From positions 16,725,501 through 16,789,500 of the forward strand of contig NC_083379.1 of assembly GCF_031755915.1 (NCBI RefSeq): a stretch of DNA of 64,000 nucleotides. The letters are read 5' to 3'. The stretch comes from Ziziphus jujuba (lineage: Eukaryota > Streptophyta > Magnoliopsida > Rosales > Rhamnaceae). Position 1 is the first letter of the stretch; each line of letters starts with the position of its first letter. Below the pieces are notes generated by a model that saw nothing but the letters and a program-made list of their open reading frames with translations, ran no database searches and had not been told where the DNA came from. The position numbers were made by a program, and so were the translations under genes. Of the stretch, positions 48,151-60,450 are shown in pieces.

Positions 48151-48342
48151 CAGCTCTTTTACACCTAAACATCTTAAAACCTTGCAAAAACTCAAACACA
48201 ACACATCAAAACAACCTAAAAACAAGAAAACAACTAAAAACAACTAAAATAAATAGATAAATATAAGATAAAGAAAGAAATTTGGGTTGCCTCCCAAGAG
48301 CGCTTGTTTAAAGTCATTAGCTTGACTCCTTCCTTTTGATGT

Positions 48343-49641
48343 TCAACCTGGATTAAATATATAAATGATGTCATCCTCATAATATTGTCCAAGCTTATGA
48401 TATGGAAATTGTGCATGATGATAATCTTGTGGCCTTAGCAAACTTTTAACTCCTTGTCCTATATAAGTCTTAATTTGAACTAAAAGCATGAATTGAACTT
48501 TCTTTTCGGTAGATTGGATTCTTTTAGGTCCAAAAATGCTTTGTTTGTCTTCTTTTGGGATGTATTCAACCTCAATTGCATTTTTGGAGCATGGATATAC
48601 ATCTTGGGCTCTTGAAAATTCAATATTTGGCTTGAAAATTTGAGATTTAGTCTCTGTTGGTAAGCGATCTTCTTGAAGTGCGGCCATAGCTTTATACTCA
48701 TCGGATTTGGCCAACTTTTGGGTTGATTGATTCCTTGACTTATCCTCTTCATGATCCTTAAGCCCTTTTTGCAATGAATTTGAAGGAAAATTAGAAAATT
48801 CCCATGAACTAGTGATAGTGCGTTGGGAAACTTCTTGTGGTGGGCAATCTTGGTCATGTGTGTGTACCTCATTAAAATTATCCAAAATTGAAGATTCTTG
48901 CTGCATTTCACTCCTTATAGACACCTCTTCATGTTCCTCAAATTTGTCATCATTATGTGGCTCTTGAAAGGATTCAAATTCATCAACTTGCTTATTACAA
49001 GTAATCTCCATGTTAATTTCCAAGTCTTCTTGAGATCCTTGTGAAAAAGTTGTCATTGGTTGCTCTAATTGAACTTGAAAGTTTGTACTTGGAGAATATT
49101 GATTTTGCAACTTGCCAATCGCATCATCACATTTAGAAAATGTTTCCCTATGCCTTTCCATACACTCGATCAAAGATGTGCTCACTTGATAACTTGAAAG
49201 ATCTGAATTGTCATACCTTGAATAAATTTGTCGATCACTCCATCCAGAATTATATGTGTTGGGATAAAAATTATGCTTTGGAAAGTCTTTGAATGGCTCT
49301 TCTGAAGTAAAAGGATTTCTAACTTGACAATGTTCACTTAAATGATTGCCTCCACACCATTGACATGTTATAGCTTGAACTTCAAAATTTGCAACTTGAT
49401 TATATTGTCTTGATAAGTCTTCAATTGAATCTTCCGAAGCAAAAGGATTCCCCACTTGACAATTTTCACTTAAGTGATTTACTCCACACCATTCACAAGA
49501 TACAGTTTGAACTCTAAAATTTGCAACGAGTTTAGACATGAGAGCAAGATTCTTTTGTAACTCGATAAAATTTTCACTTGGAGAACTAGTTGGCACCCCA
49601 TAATCCCAATAAGGTTGATGACTATAAGCTTGATATTCCAT
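48343..49641 (-). CDS. Gag-like protein with two duplicated zinc knuckles
   Basis: This is an uninterrupted 432-codon frame starting MEYQAYSHQPYWDYGVP. Two C-x2-C-x3-H-x4-C knuckles, CEWCGVNHLSENC (residues 49-61) and CQWCGGNHLSEHC (93-105), sit in a tandem repeat of 44 residues whose units share NF-VQ, N-FxSE and a Q-N pair. The middle (about 200-330) is acidic and glutamine-rich. The end has SLLRPQDYHHAQFPYHKLG and DDIIYIF. The 'C-W/L-CGG-H' knuckle is typical of gag-derived frames in plant Athila-like and related non-autonomous elements. Its start ATG lies about 380 bp after the primer site. Lack of stops over 1.3 kb suggests a fairly recent insertion. It may bind element RNA; no function is proven and it could be dead. 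Confidence 0.65.
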   Translation of the reverse strand: MEYQAYSHQPYWDYGVPTSSPSENFIELQKNLALMSKLVANFRVQTVSCEWCGVNHLSENCQVGNPFASEDSIEDLSRQYNQVANFEVQAITCQWCGGNHLSEHCQVRNPFTSEEPFKDFPKHNFYPNTYNSGWSDRQIYSRYDNSDLSSYQVSTSLIECMERHRETFSKCDDAIGKLQNQYSPSTNFQVQLEQPMTTFSQGSQEDLEINMEITCNKQVDEFESFQEPHNDDKFEEHEEVSIRSEMQQESSILDNFNEVHTHDQDCPPQEVSQRTITSSWEFSNFPSNSLQKGLKDHEEDKSRNQSTQKLAKSDEYKAMAALQEDRLPTETKSQIFKPNIEFSRAQDVYPCSKNAIEVEYIPKEDKQSIFGPKRIQSTEKKVQFMLLVQIKTYIGQGVKSLLRPQDYHHAQFPYHKLGQYYEDDIIYIFNPG

Positions 49642-50021
49642 GATTTTCCTAAAAAGAAAACACTAACAAAACAAATGTTCAAATTAATTCCAAGTTTATA
49701 AAGCAAACAATTAAAATTAAACCCTAATATACAAACTAAATTTGAAAATAACAAAGATAAACAAAAGTTGAAAATAAGAAAAACCCCTAAGTATGCATAA
49801 CTTTTAACCTAAACACCAATAAATTAGAAATACAATTTTGGTTCCAAGTACCACAAAGTAAGTATTAAAAATTCAAAGCAAGTTGGCCAAACAAGCAAAG
49901 AATTAAAACCCTAGCATGCAACACTAAAACCAAAATTAAGAAATAAATATAAAAATTTAAAATAAGAAAACAATGTTCAAAATACTACTAAACCCAATCT
50001 GAATTAATATTAATGCCTTAA

Positions 50022-50039
50022 TCCCCGGCAACGGCGCCA
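50022..50039 (-). other. Primer-binding site, Asp-tRNA
   Basis: The minus strand reads TGGCGCCGTTGCCGGGGA, complementary to the 3' end of plant Asp-tRNA, and starts 6-11 bases after the LTR end. Confidence 0.85.
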
Positions 50040-50045
50040 AAAACT

Positions 50046-51785
50046 TGATGTGTAAAATCAACTCGCAAGTGCACGAATCGTTTTCAAGTAATAAAGTGGA
50101 AAAATAGGGTTGTCGTACCCAAGGGATTAAGTATTAAGTACCAAAGATAATTAGGTTTTGATAATATTTGAACTAAAATTTAAGATGGCAATTGAAAACT
50201 AAATAAACTAAATTAAACAAAAGCAATCAATTAAAATTAGATCAATTTCAAGTAAGAGAGAGAATTGAATAATTATGAATACTAGGGCATTTGATTTTAC
50301 CACTAACTATTCTAATTTAATTACTTAAATATGTGAATTTAATTAACTAGTAATTTTGTTAACCACATTTAATCACAAAATTAATCAAAAGTAGTTTCCA
50401 CTCACAATTGATAATATTCACATAATCTAATTTATTCCTTCCGGCCTATAAATTAAATCATGCAAATTCATCAAGCATAGATTAAGCAAATAATATGGCA
50501 TGAGACATAACTATTTTCCAATCAATGATGCATTCATGTAAATCATTGGAGATCCATAATATTATCCTTTTCCAAGCTCAAATATTATTAAAATCATTCA
50601 TTCCTTCCGGCCTATGAAAGCATTAAGTATACCAATGATTTATTAACAAAACATATTACTAATTAAATAAAACTCAACATATATTAAAATAATTAAACCT
50701 TCATAGTTAGGGCTACATCATAGCCCTAGCTATGAAAATTAGTTCATGGTAAAAATAATTTCAACATCCATAATTATTAAAAATAATAAGATTCACAATT
50801 AAAGAGAAAGGAAAAGAGAATAAAAACTATTGAAGAAATTCTCCTCCAAGAGCTCTCAAAGTCGTAGCCTTCTTCTCCAAGCAAGCCCACGTCTCTCTGC
50901 CTACTCCAAGCTCTCCAATTGATCTTCTAAAACTCTAAAACTTTAAAACCCTAGAACCCTTAAGAGAATCTTAGAAACTCCCAAAATTTGGTTTGTTTCT
51001 ATTTAAGCCTCCTAAAAGCTCTTAAATAACTCTCTAAACTTGTATATCTTCCTTCAATGTGGTGGGGGCTATATATATAGGGCCTTGGGAATCTTTTTCT
51101 CTCTTTATTTTCAATGTAGGAGTCTTGGAAGATACCTTTTTTAGGCCATGAAAAGGGTTGGACGAATTTCATGTGTAAAAAGGAAACTGTATATTACTTG
51201 CTCTCTACTATTTTCCTTTTATCTAATTCCTCCTAAAAAAATAGTTAATTAGTCAAATTTACCCTTAATGAAGCATGTGACATGACATGTGCCTCATTAA
51301 TGATAAATTAACCAATTATTCCACTTGTTTTTATCTTGACCCTCAAATTGCGTTGATTCCCTCTTTTGATCAATGGTGGAGATTTAACTAGAATATTATT
51401 TTTTATAAATTCTAAACTTTAAATGATGATAACTCTTTGATCGCACCTCGAAATCCAAAAATAACGAGACATTTGAAATCCTCAGATCTTGATGATTCAT
51501 ATGACATCCACTTCCATCATGAAATTCCCGATAGAATCTTTATGGATCTTCAAGGTATCTTTTTGGAATCTTTTTAATGTTTAGTCCATTCGAGCTCAAA
51601 TCTTGCTTCCCACCATAATTCGACCCAAAGAATCCATTTTTATGGTTGTTTTCTTAAAATTCTTCCTCTTTTACCTAGATTAAGAAAAATACATAATTAA
51701 GTATCTTTCCATAACAAATTAACACAAACTAACAAATATTAAGCTATAAATATGGGATAAAATCATCAATATTTTAGACCTAACA
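50046..51785 (-). mobile_element. 5' LTR of the gypsy-type element
   Basis: It begins TGTTAGG at 51785 and ends ACACATCA or ACA between 50046 and 50051. A strong TATA box (CTATATATATAG) lies at about 51070-51081 on the minus strand. Host sequence TTAGAGAAG follows directly at 51786, as in unit A at 37214. Confidence 0.75.
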
Positions 51786-51931
51786 TTAGAGAAGTGGGGA
51801 AGTGCTTACAACAATTTTGCAAATGGACTGATCAATTTGTTAACAACTCAAAATCTAGATGCTTATTTTCAAGGAAAATGCCTGGAAAGATCAAAGCTGA
51901 TATTAAAAATACTTTTAATTCTAAGTAACTG

Positions 51932-54565
51932 TGTCAGGACCCCTCCAAAATTCCTCACCGGAACCTTAGACAAGTTCTGATCCTAGGGAAACACCACCGA
52001 ATCTCCCAACGGAAAATCCGACAGTATCTCCCCTAAGGATAGAATCTACCACAATTTCCCTGCACTAAAAACACATTTCTATATGCACCACCTTATTCCT
52101 CCCACTTTACTACAAAATATTACCACAACTTTCAGCACTTCAAAAATTAATAGGGAATCAGTGCACAATTAAATAAATAATCATCCAAACAGTATACAGA
52201 GCGTTATTAGTGCAATTGAATATGAAATTTAATACAATATAAGATAAAAAGAAATAATGCAAGATAGAAATGAAAGGAAAAGCCTTTTGGTCTTTGACAA
52301 CGAACCAAGACATCAAGCTCACCCCCGGACGATCAACGTCGACTAACCTGGGCCTAAAGGAACGGAATTTAAAAATATGAGATGCTAATCATCTCAATGA
52401 GTAACCCAATCTACTATACAATAATAATAATGTAAACGATTAATACGAAAACACAATAAAATTTACATCAACAAAAATGATCCAAGAAATATTTAAATAA
52501 ATAAAACAAAAGCAAATAATAAATAATAGAACTCAATTTAAAATGCCAAAACAATTTAATTTATAAAACACTATTAAAAAACATTTTAATTTAAATAAAA
52601 TTCTAAAATATTGTATGATTAAAATCACGTCGTAAAAACCATCTGATGCACCCACTATATACCAGTGACGCCAATGGTACCCAGCGTTTTGAGCACCCCC
52701 AGACAAAATGTTAAAGAGAGAACCCGGCATACGGTCGCGTGGCGTCTCACTGTGCCGCTGCAAACAGGCATCCCGGCCATAGAGAGGCGGCCTACCCTCA
52801 CCCGATGGCAACCATAGGACAACCCCATAATCACCTATACGCTACTCACACCCACCTGCCCACTCACCACATCCACCTGCGCGCTAATCATATCCATGTA
52901 TAAAGAACACCAGTACGTGTATGGTGCATCTAAAAATCATAAAATCAATATATTTATTTTCAAATCTCAAAATCTCATAAATACTACTGGGTTTATTCCA
53001 TACAATTAAACCCGTAAATTTTCCACAATTCCTTTATAAATCATCGTCATAAATCCATTGCATAAATTCCATCAATTTCAAATCCATCAATGAAATTAAC
53101 AACAATTTAAAATAAATATTCCTTCAATTCCTCAAAATTCAAAATATAACTAAATCACATAAAAATTTCAAAATTCGTAAATCCATATAAATGCATTTTT
53201 ATTGCTTGAAATAAACTCATAATAATTTCAACAATAAATCAAAAATGTTAAAATCATAAGTTCCTTAAATATCAAATTTCCATAAAATCTAAATTTTCAT
53301 AATTTGTCAAAAAAATCATATACTTCAAACTATTCAAATAATGGCATCAAAATTTAATTCACAATTTATCACATAATCAACATAGAATAAAAACATTCAA
53401 ATGTTAGAATATCCCAAAATATAATTAATTTAACACCCGAAAGTAATTTTGAAGGTGAGTCACTCACCTCGAGCACACAATCCAACCAATATCCTCCATA
53501 GGATCAATTCTACGGCTCACACGTGCTCCTAGAACAACAATATTACACAGGATCAAATAAATTAATATTTTATTTGGATGAATAATACCCAGTATCCTGG
53601 GGATTTAACACAAACGGTGTCCAAAATTCATAAATAAGGTATCAACGGAAAGCTAAGGGGACGAGGATCACATTACCGACTTCCGTTGGACTCAACTCGA
53701 CCGGAGGTGGTCGAAAAGTGGACGGAAGCTTTCGGCCAAATTTCCCCTTCTTCTATCCCACAAACAGCTCGGAATTTGGGCAAATGGAGGTTGTTTTTGG
53801 AAGCAAGGGGTCAAAAACTAGTGGAGAGGACCGGTCTCACGGTCGGAAACCACCGAAAAAGGGGTCAACCAGAGGACCGCGGGTTGCCGGTTTTGGACGA
53901 GCGATCCCAGTGCATCCGCCAACCAAATGGCCTGAATATTGGCCGCCGACGTCGCCTGACCATGGCTCTCAAGCCCACTGGTGCATGTTGCCTTCCAGCC
54001 ATTGGAACCCGACCAAAATGACTAGTCAAAGAGAAAGGGGGAGAGAGTCAAAGGAGAGAGAGAGAGAGAGAGAAGTCACTGTGTGTGTTTTGCTGGTGTT
54101 TGTCGGGCTCGGGGAAGAAGAAGGAGAAGGGAAAGAAAGGAAAAGAAAAGAAAAGAAAAGTGTTTTCCCACGTGAGGAAAGGGAAGGAAAGAAAGGAAAA
54201 AGACAAAAAGAAAAAGAATAAATAAATAAATATTAAAATAATAAAATAATAATATATAAAATAAAGACAAAATAATATAATATAGTATTTTCTTATTGCT
54301 GACATGTGTCACTTCTAAAATATTACACATGGTGCATCCCACTTGGTGACACGTGACACAATTATTCATACTTTTAAAAATAATATTAAAATAATACTGT
54401 ATTTGAAAAACTTTCTAGATCCATAACTTTTTAACGAAATGTCCAAACCAGGCGTGCTACTAGTCTATGAACTCGTGACAATGCGTACTTCACAGCAGTA
54501 CTTTAGTCAAAGTGAAATTTCACCAGGAGCAAAAGACAATGTGTACTTCGAAACGGGATGTTACA
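51932..54565 (+). mobile_element. Solo LTR (gypsy-type), 2634 bp, in LINE B
   Basis: It starts TGTCAGGACCCCTCC and ends GGGATGTTACA. The target repeat is AACTG (51927-51931) and AATTG (54566-54570), one mismatch. The LINE frame TCTAGGGATG resumes right after. It belongs to the same family as 44247-47515 and the reverse copy 4118-7681, but it lacks most of the triplet-rich and minisatellite part, which explains its shorter length. CCCACGTGAGG (54167) matches the other copy's CCCACGTGGGG. Open frames at 53686-54221 carry no recognised domain and reflect local GC/purine-rich sequence. Confidence 0.7.
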
Positions 54566-54570
54566 AATTG

Positions 54571-56208
54571 TCTAGGGATGTCAAGTATCTAGGCACCTTC
54601 TTTTTCTCAGGAAGAATAAGATGAAAAACTATGAGGAGATCCAAGAAAAAGTGGAAGCTAGACTTAATAGGTGTAGGGCTAATCTTCTCTCTTAAGCAGG
54701 CAGATATATGCTAGTTAAATTAGTGGTTAGTGGTTACCTCAATTCCTATTCATGTTATGTCTTCTTGTAAGCTTCCTTAGAGTTGGTGTAGGAATATTAA
54801 TAAATTGGCTAGTAGATTCTTATGGAAGGGGCGAGAGGATAAAAGAAGGTCATTATTTCCAATATCTTGGAAGAGAGTTTGGAAACCGAAGATTGTTGAA
54901 GGTTTGGGAATTCGGAAGCTAGAAGATGTTAATAGTGCGTTACTTTGTAAGTTAGGTTGGTCATTGGCAAATAATTTTGACCTGCTTTGGGTGAAGGCAC
55001 TAAAGACCAAATACTTTTCTTTCTTAACCTTCATGACATGTGAGTGGAAAAAATTGAGCTCATGGATATAGAAAGGTCTTCTTAGTATCAAAATCAACAT
55101 TGGCTAAGGGACTCTGTTTTAGGGTTGGAAAAGGAAATTCCATAAACTATTGGGAAGACCCACAGATCCCAAACAATCCCAATTTTGGCCAACCCCAAAC
55201 CAGAATTCAGGTCATATCCAGTATGGCATGGTGGAATCCATATTGCTACCGAATGGTGAATGGAATACTCCTCTATTGCAATAGCTCTTTGATAAGGATT
55301 CTGTTAGCAACATTTCTAAGATATTTTGGGCAAACGATGTATTGGAGGATAAAATAATTTGGATTGGTAATCATTCTGGTAAACTGAGGGTAAGGTCTGT
55401 GTATAGGTTTCTAAACCCGGCTGCTTCCGAGGATAGGAAATGGTGATGTTTCCCTTGGACTAGTAACATCCATGATAAGCTGAAGTTCTTCATCTAGGGA
55501 CTTGTAACTCATAGTCTTCCTGTCCATGCAGTTATGATCCATTGTAATTGGGATGTGGAAGACCCCAATTGCCCCCATGGTTGTGACTGTATTGAAGATG
55601 AAACTTACCTATTTTTTTCAATGTAATCCTCATGAAGCATTAGATGGAATAATGAGCTATCAGATAGCCTAAAGTCTTATTTTGATCGATTATCAAATCC
55701 ATTGGAAAGGCTTCTAATTCATCTCAATGATTAAAGTAAATTTTTCCTCTTCGCGATTATGATATTAAATGTAACTCGGGAGGTAAGGAATAAACTCCTT
55801 TTTGAAAGGGAAAGGTGTAGTCTTGAGGAATAAGTAAAGTTGCTATATGGAAAATTTAAAAGAATTTTAGTCTTTTTGACCACCCTAAATGGCTCCCCCG
55901 GAGCTAAGCTAATGGTCACCACCTCTTGGTGCAACACCCTAGTTGGAACCATCAAAATTAACACTAATGCATCCTTAGGAAAATGGTATGTGGGGATTGG
56001 ATTAGTTGTCAGGAACCACATTGGCAAAGTGCTAAAAATTGAAGCTCTTTGAGAAAGAATTGATAATCCAGAAGCTGCTGAAGCCGCTACTCTACTCAAG
56101 GCAGTCAATATAGCACTTAAACAAGGATATAACAAATTATGTTGCAAAAGTAATGCCAAAATAGTTATCCAAAGTGTGAAGGATCCGGAAGGCTCTCTTA
56201 GCCATTAG
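54571..56208 (+). pseudogene. LINE B ORF2: RT end, zf-RVT and RNase H remnants
   Basis: Pieces are KYLGTFFFSGRIR (54584), 'ISWKRVWKPKIVEGLGIRKL' with LEDVNSALLCKLGWSLA (54860-54968), FRVGKGNSINYWEDP (55117), CPHGCDC (55571-55591) and RNase H 'INTNASLGKWYVGIGLVV' (55958-56011) with a D to N change at the first acidic residue (NTN for NTD). A frame stop follows KIEAL near 56049. It is non-functional. Confidence 0.8.
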
Positions 56209-56534
56209 TTTGTAGCAAGTTTTATTCGCAAAATCTGGGAACAGTTCCTCTTTTTTTGAATCCATCTCTTTCATTGAACACCGAAGCAAAACAATAGATT
56301 AAGTCATCCGGGTTTCTCATTGGGGCCTTGTAAATGAGAATCTAGGTTTGTCTCTCCTTCCACCATTTCTAATCACTTTATATCTATTATGAACCTGGAA
56401 AGTGATATGATTACCACACCCTGATTCGGTGGCATCATGCTGGTTTCTATGCATACTCTTTTTGGTTTACATAACACCCCTTTTCTGCCCAAAAAAAAAA
56501 AAAATTATCAACAGGAGAAAAAAAAAAAAAAAAG

Positions 56535-57259
56535 CAAATGATATCAATATTATCATATCATAAGTGAGCAATGAACTTTCTGACATACCTATTTCAATTA
56601 CCTAATAATGTTCTGCAAAAATAATGAACAAAAAAATGTTAAAAACGAATGTTTCTTAAGATTCAAATTTCATTGATTTTCAGGCTCAAAATTTATCTTA
56701 AGATTCAATCAAAAATGGTAAATCTAATATGTACAAGAACAAGAAAGCTTAATTACAGAATCTTTGCATTCTCAACCAAAAAATAAATAAATAAATAAAT
56801 AATCATAGCATTTTACTTTGGTAAATGAATCCTAGGATTGATTAATGTCTATGTCCCATTTTGTTTCCAAATTATATATATCTTTCAGAAAAGATTCTTA
56901 ATTTCTAATTGCTGCTCATAATTCTCGTAGGAACACTTTATATTGGACAGCCGACTATGGTGAGCGATAATCATCGGAGAAAACAGATTTTTACAATGAG
57001 GTGTGACCCTCTTTCACGTATAATATCAACTTTCATTTTTCATCCATAACTATGGACATATTTACATGGTCATTTTCTCATTCAGATTTCTAAATTTTAG
57101 CAAATTTTAGATTCATGTTAATGTACAAAATTCATCAATGATGATGATTACATTAATTAACGTTGACCTTTACAAAAGAAAAAGGGGATAGATGGGTTTT
57201 TAAAGTAAAGAAAGGAGAGTGTAACACTTGCAACACCTAGGCAAGAAAACTTAGCAATC
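56535..57259. other. Spacer downstream of P450 remnant B
   Basis: No coding was seen. It matches 39129-39850 nearly base for base, with short indels such as extra TAAA units near 56788. Confidence 0.5.
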
Positions 57260-57445
57260 TTAGCAGTAGATTGTGGGGAAAAAAGTGACATCATTGCAAC
57301 CATCCGTTCTGTGCCTCTTGAAGTCCAACAATGTTGAAAACATCATTATGAGCAGCACAAGATGGTTTAACGTGTAACTCTGCCCCATGCACTAGTGGGA
57401 CCTGTCTCCGAATGCTAGGTGATTCCTCTTATAAAGTGGATCCTC
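57260..57445 (-). pseudogene. Cytochrome P450 C-terminus remnant B (CYP710-like)
   Basis: The minus strand gives DPLYKRNHLAFGDRSH, a stop, [35 protein letters not shown] and FFPTI before a TAA at 57262-57260. The haem Cys is kept, but a stop now stands two codons before it. Some residues (FKRHRTDGC) look closer to the usual plant sequence than in copy A. The junction to gag is the same as in copy A. Confidence 0.65.
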
Positions 57446-58156
57446 CTATATCTCAAACGAGCCATTGTAGATTTCTCATCCTCCACCATATTAACTCTAA
57501 ACATTACGGACTCCATCTCTTGGTGGTACTCCTCTAGACTCCTTAATCCCTGAGAAGAAGTTTGTAACTTTTGATAAATACTACGATAAAATGGCTAAGT
57601 ACAAAACTCTTTCCCGTTAAAGTTTTCATCTCTTTCCATCTAGTAATTGGTGCTTGACTAGCTCTCCTCCTAGTTGTGCATTCTTTATCCCACTATTTTA
57701 GAGCATAATCAAGAAACCCCACACTTACTAACTTGACCTTCTTAGATTCTGAGTAATCATGACTCAAAAACCATCTCTAGTCTTTGCTCCCACTCAAGGT
57801 AAGCTTCAAGACCCATCTTACCATGGAATGAAGTTATTTTAAGCTTGATACCCCCATTTTCTTCCCCAGGGTTCCTCTTTTTTGTACTAATTGAATCGAC
57901 CTCTCATCTCCTAATCCATCTTCATTGGTTCTACTAGTATGTCCATTTCTTTGTACACCTTTTCCCCTATTTCTTCCAACTCGTGGGGCATTTTGTTATA
58001 CGGATGCATCCATTCTTGATTTGACTTCATTAATTTCTCCCCGAATCTCTTTTATTTTAAATTTCAATTCAGCCTTGAATTCCACCTCGAGCTTCTCATC
58101 ATGTCACCAATTAGAGCTTGTAAAAGTCTTGGATCAAAATTTGTTTTTTACGCCAT
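57446..58156 (-). pseudogene. Gypsy-type gag remnant B
   Basis: The old start lies at 58156-58154, but the third codon is now TAA. NFDPRLLQALIGDMM, KSNQEWMHP and YKEMDILVEPMKMD match copy A in alternating frames. More stops are present than in copy A. Confidence 0.7.
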
Positions 58157-60268
58157 TTATTCTAGAAAATGATTAGTAATAAAAGCAAATAATATAAAAG
58201 ATCCTTACAATTTCACTCCCTCATGTGTTTCACTCAATTAAGGCCTCAACACTGGTGTTTTTACACTAATTTGGCTTTTACGCTCTAATGAGCTCACATT
58301 CTCTTATCTTTTCCTCTCTTAGTTAAATCTATTGGTTCTTTGCAAATTAAATCCCAAACAATACTAATCTTAAAATTAGGTCCAATTAACTTATCAATAA
58401 AATTACATAACTTCGAAAAACATGAAACAAGCAAAAACAAATAATAGAATAACTAGTTTTGGTGAAAGAAAGAAATTGACCAAAGAATTGAAACAAATTG
58501 ACCACAATAATAAATCTAGAAACAGCATGTGATTTAGATAGCAAAAAGACAATTTATGATGACAAGGAATCAATTAAACTAAAGAATCAAAGATTAAGAA
58601 ATTAATATCTTGAATCGACCTTAATTGTTTTTCTGAATTTTAAAGCTTAGTGCTCCTTTTTCTAGCCAAACCTAAATCACTCAGTTTGCAATATATATAT
58701 CTTAACCAAAACCAGCAACAAGATCTCAACAATCTTCACAATAAACTTGAACTTTCACCTTGTTTTTTTCTTAACTTTTTTTTTGACTTTTTTTCTTTAT
58801 TTTTTTTACGTATCACAATAAATAGATTTTTTAATGATACTAATGTTATTAAAATAAAAATATATTTAATGATTCTAATATTAGTGAAAATAAAAATTTT
58901 AATACTAAATCCGCTTGAATTTTTTTAAAGAAAATATATATAAATGTGTGTATTAAATTCTCTAGTAGTTAAGTGACCCGTGGCGCTCTCCAACTTTAAT
59001 CCCATCCGAGCCAATTTTGTGCATATAATATTCTTAATAAAACTTTAAAAGCAAAAAGAAATTTGAAAAGAGACAACTATGTCAATAAGGGCATTTATGT
59101 AATTGAAATGAAGAAATGTGGGCTATAATTTATACGAAATATGTATTGGTTTTGGCAAAATATAAAAGACACGTATAATATGTAGAGACAAGAGAGTGTA
59201 CAAGCGATAGTTAGAGCAAATGTTGCTAGTACTACTCAATTTCAAAACTATAACAGTAGCAATGATGCAAGAGTTTTCTCCATGAAATATTTTATGGTCA
59301 AAGACACATTTATAAAGAATATTTTTTAATTTTAAAACTACATAATGATGTATTAAGATTTTTCGTGGCATAAAAACATTTTCTAATTTCAAAACTATGA
59401 AGAATATTTTTTAATTTCAAAACTGATTAATGATGTATTAAGATTTTTCGTGGCATAAAAATATTTTCTAATTTCAAAACTACATAATATTATAATAAGA
59501 TGCTCCGAGGCATAAGAAACTCATGGAAAGTATTTGGTTGAACGATATATTGGCTTCTTCTTAAAAAAAAAAAAAAGAAAAAAAAACTTATAAGGAATAT
59601 ATTTTGAACGATTTTCTTCTTCAAAACTAAAAAATAAAAAACTTATGAATTATCAAGAATATTTTTATTTTTCAAAGAAACATTATTATTTCACATGTAT
59701 ATATTTCATCATCTATTTATCCACATTTGTAAAAGAGATATTCCCGATAAAAAGATTTGCCAAGTTAAAAAATATAATCCACAATTGTTGTATTTTTGCT
59801 TTATCAATATTTAATAAATAAAATTTATTGATGTTATTCAATTCAATTCATTCTATTTCACTTATATTACTAAATGTTTAAAAATAGATAAAGACTAAAA
59901 ATAATATTAATAAAGTTAATTTGATAAAAAAATTTATTAAATATCAATAATATTTATGAATTTTTTTATAAAAATTAAAAATATCATGGATATTTTCAAA
60001 ATTTCGATCAAAATTTTATGAAAATTTTGAAAGTTTTTGTATAAATTATAAATTTTTTAACCAAATTGTTAAAGATTTAATACGGATATTTTAATGAAAA
60101 TTTTCATGAAAATTATAAACAAATTTCAGAAATTTCGATACATATTATGGAAATTTTATCTGTTTCTATTTAGAAGTTAAGTTTTGTTTCCACTCCATTA
60201 AAAAATGTATATATTGGCAAAATTTCTAGAATATTTTTTATTTTTTAAACCTTGCTATATGTATATAG

Positions 60269-60300
<32 letters not shown>

Positions 60301-60310
60301 AGGGCATTGC
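58157..60310. other. AT-rich spacer of unit B, no gene
   Basis: It corresponds to 40755-42820 in unit A, including the TATA-like leader region, the 84-bp tandem repeat (about 59318-59485) and a TA tract at about 60271-60295. No domain-bearing frame was found. Confidence 0.55.
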
Positions 60311-60450
60311 TATGGTGCGGATTCACACCAAATTCATTGCTTTTAAGAAAAAGTGTTGACTTTACTGTTACACAGACACGTCAAAAGCGACACATTTTTT
60401 TAAAAGCATCGGCTTTGATGCAAATTCGCATGCTGACGATCCGCACCGTA
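60311..60450. mobile_element. Fold-back MITE, most complete copy
   Basis: Ends TATGGTGCGGAT (60311-60322) and ATCCGCACCGTA (60439-60450) are inverted repeats matching at 11 of 12. Inside, 60338-60358 pairs with 60388-60408 (18 of 21). It is 140 bp, lies just after a TA tract and has no coding. It is a relative of 22836-22984. Confidence 0.65.

Larger units (their letters stand above)
48151..51785 (-). mobile_element. Gypsy-type element with Asp-tRNA primer site, 3' side lost
   Basis: On the minus strand: an LTR from 51785 (TGTTAGGTC...) to about 50046-50051 (...TTTTACA), a primer site at 50039-50022, a leader, a gag-like frame (49641-48343), then GCGCTCTTGGGAGGCAACCC near 48286-48305, a text common in plant Athila/Tat-like elements. 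No protease, RT or integrase is present and no second LTR occurs at the left, so it is either a non-autonomous element or a truncated one. Its insertion in unit B coincides with loss of about 395 bp of host sequence (equivalent to 36818-37213 of unit A). Confidence 0.75.
51786..56534 (+). mobile_element. L1-type LINE 3' part, copy B, split by a solo LTR
   Basis: Two segments (51786-51931 and 54571-56534) match copy A at 37214-37355 and 37356-39128. It ends in A-rich runs (56492-56505 and 56520-56533) after CATAACACCCC. The 5' side is cut by the gypsy-type element. It keeps about 180 bp missing from copy A (55278-55457). Confidence 0.8.

Noticed and set aside
53686..54369. Frames in the second solo LTR
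   Set aside because: They sit in GC-richer or purine-rich LTR sequence and are not shared as open frames with the related copy.
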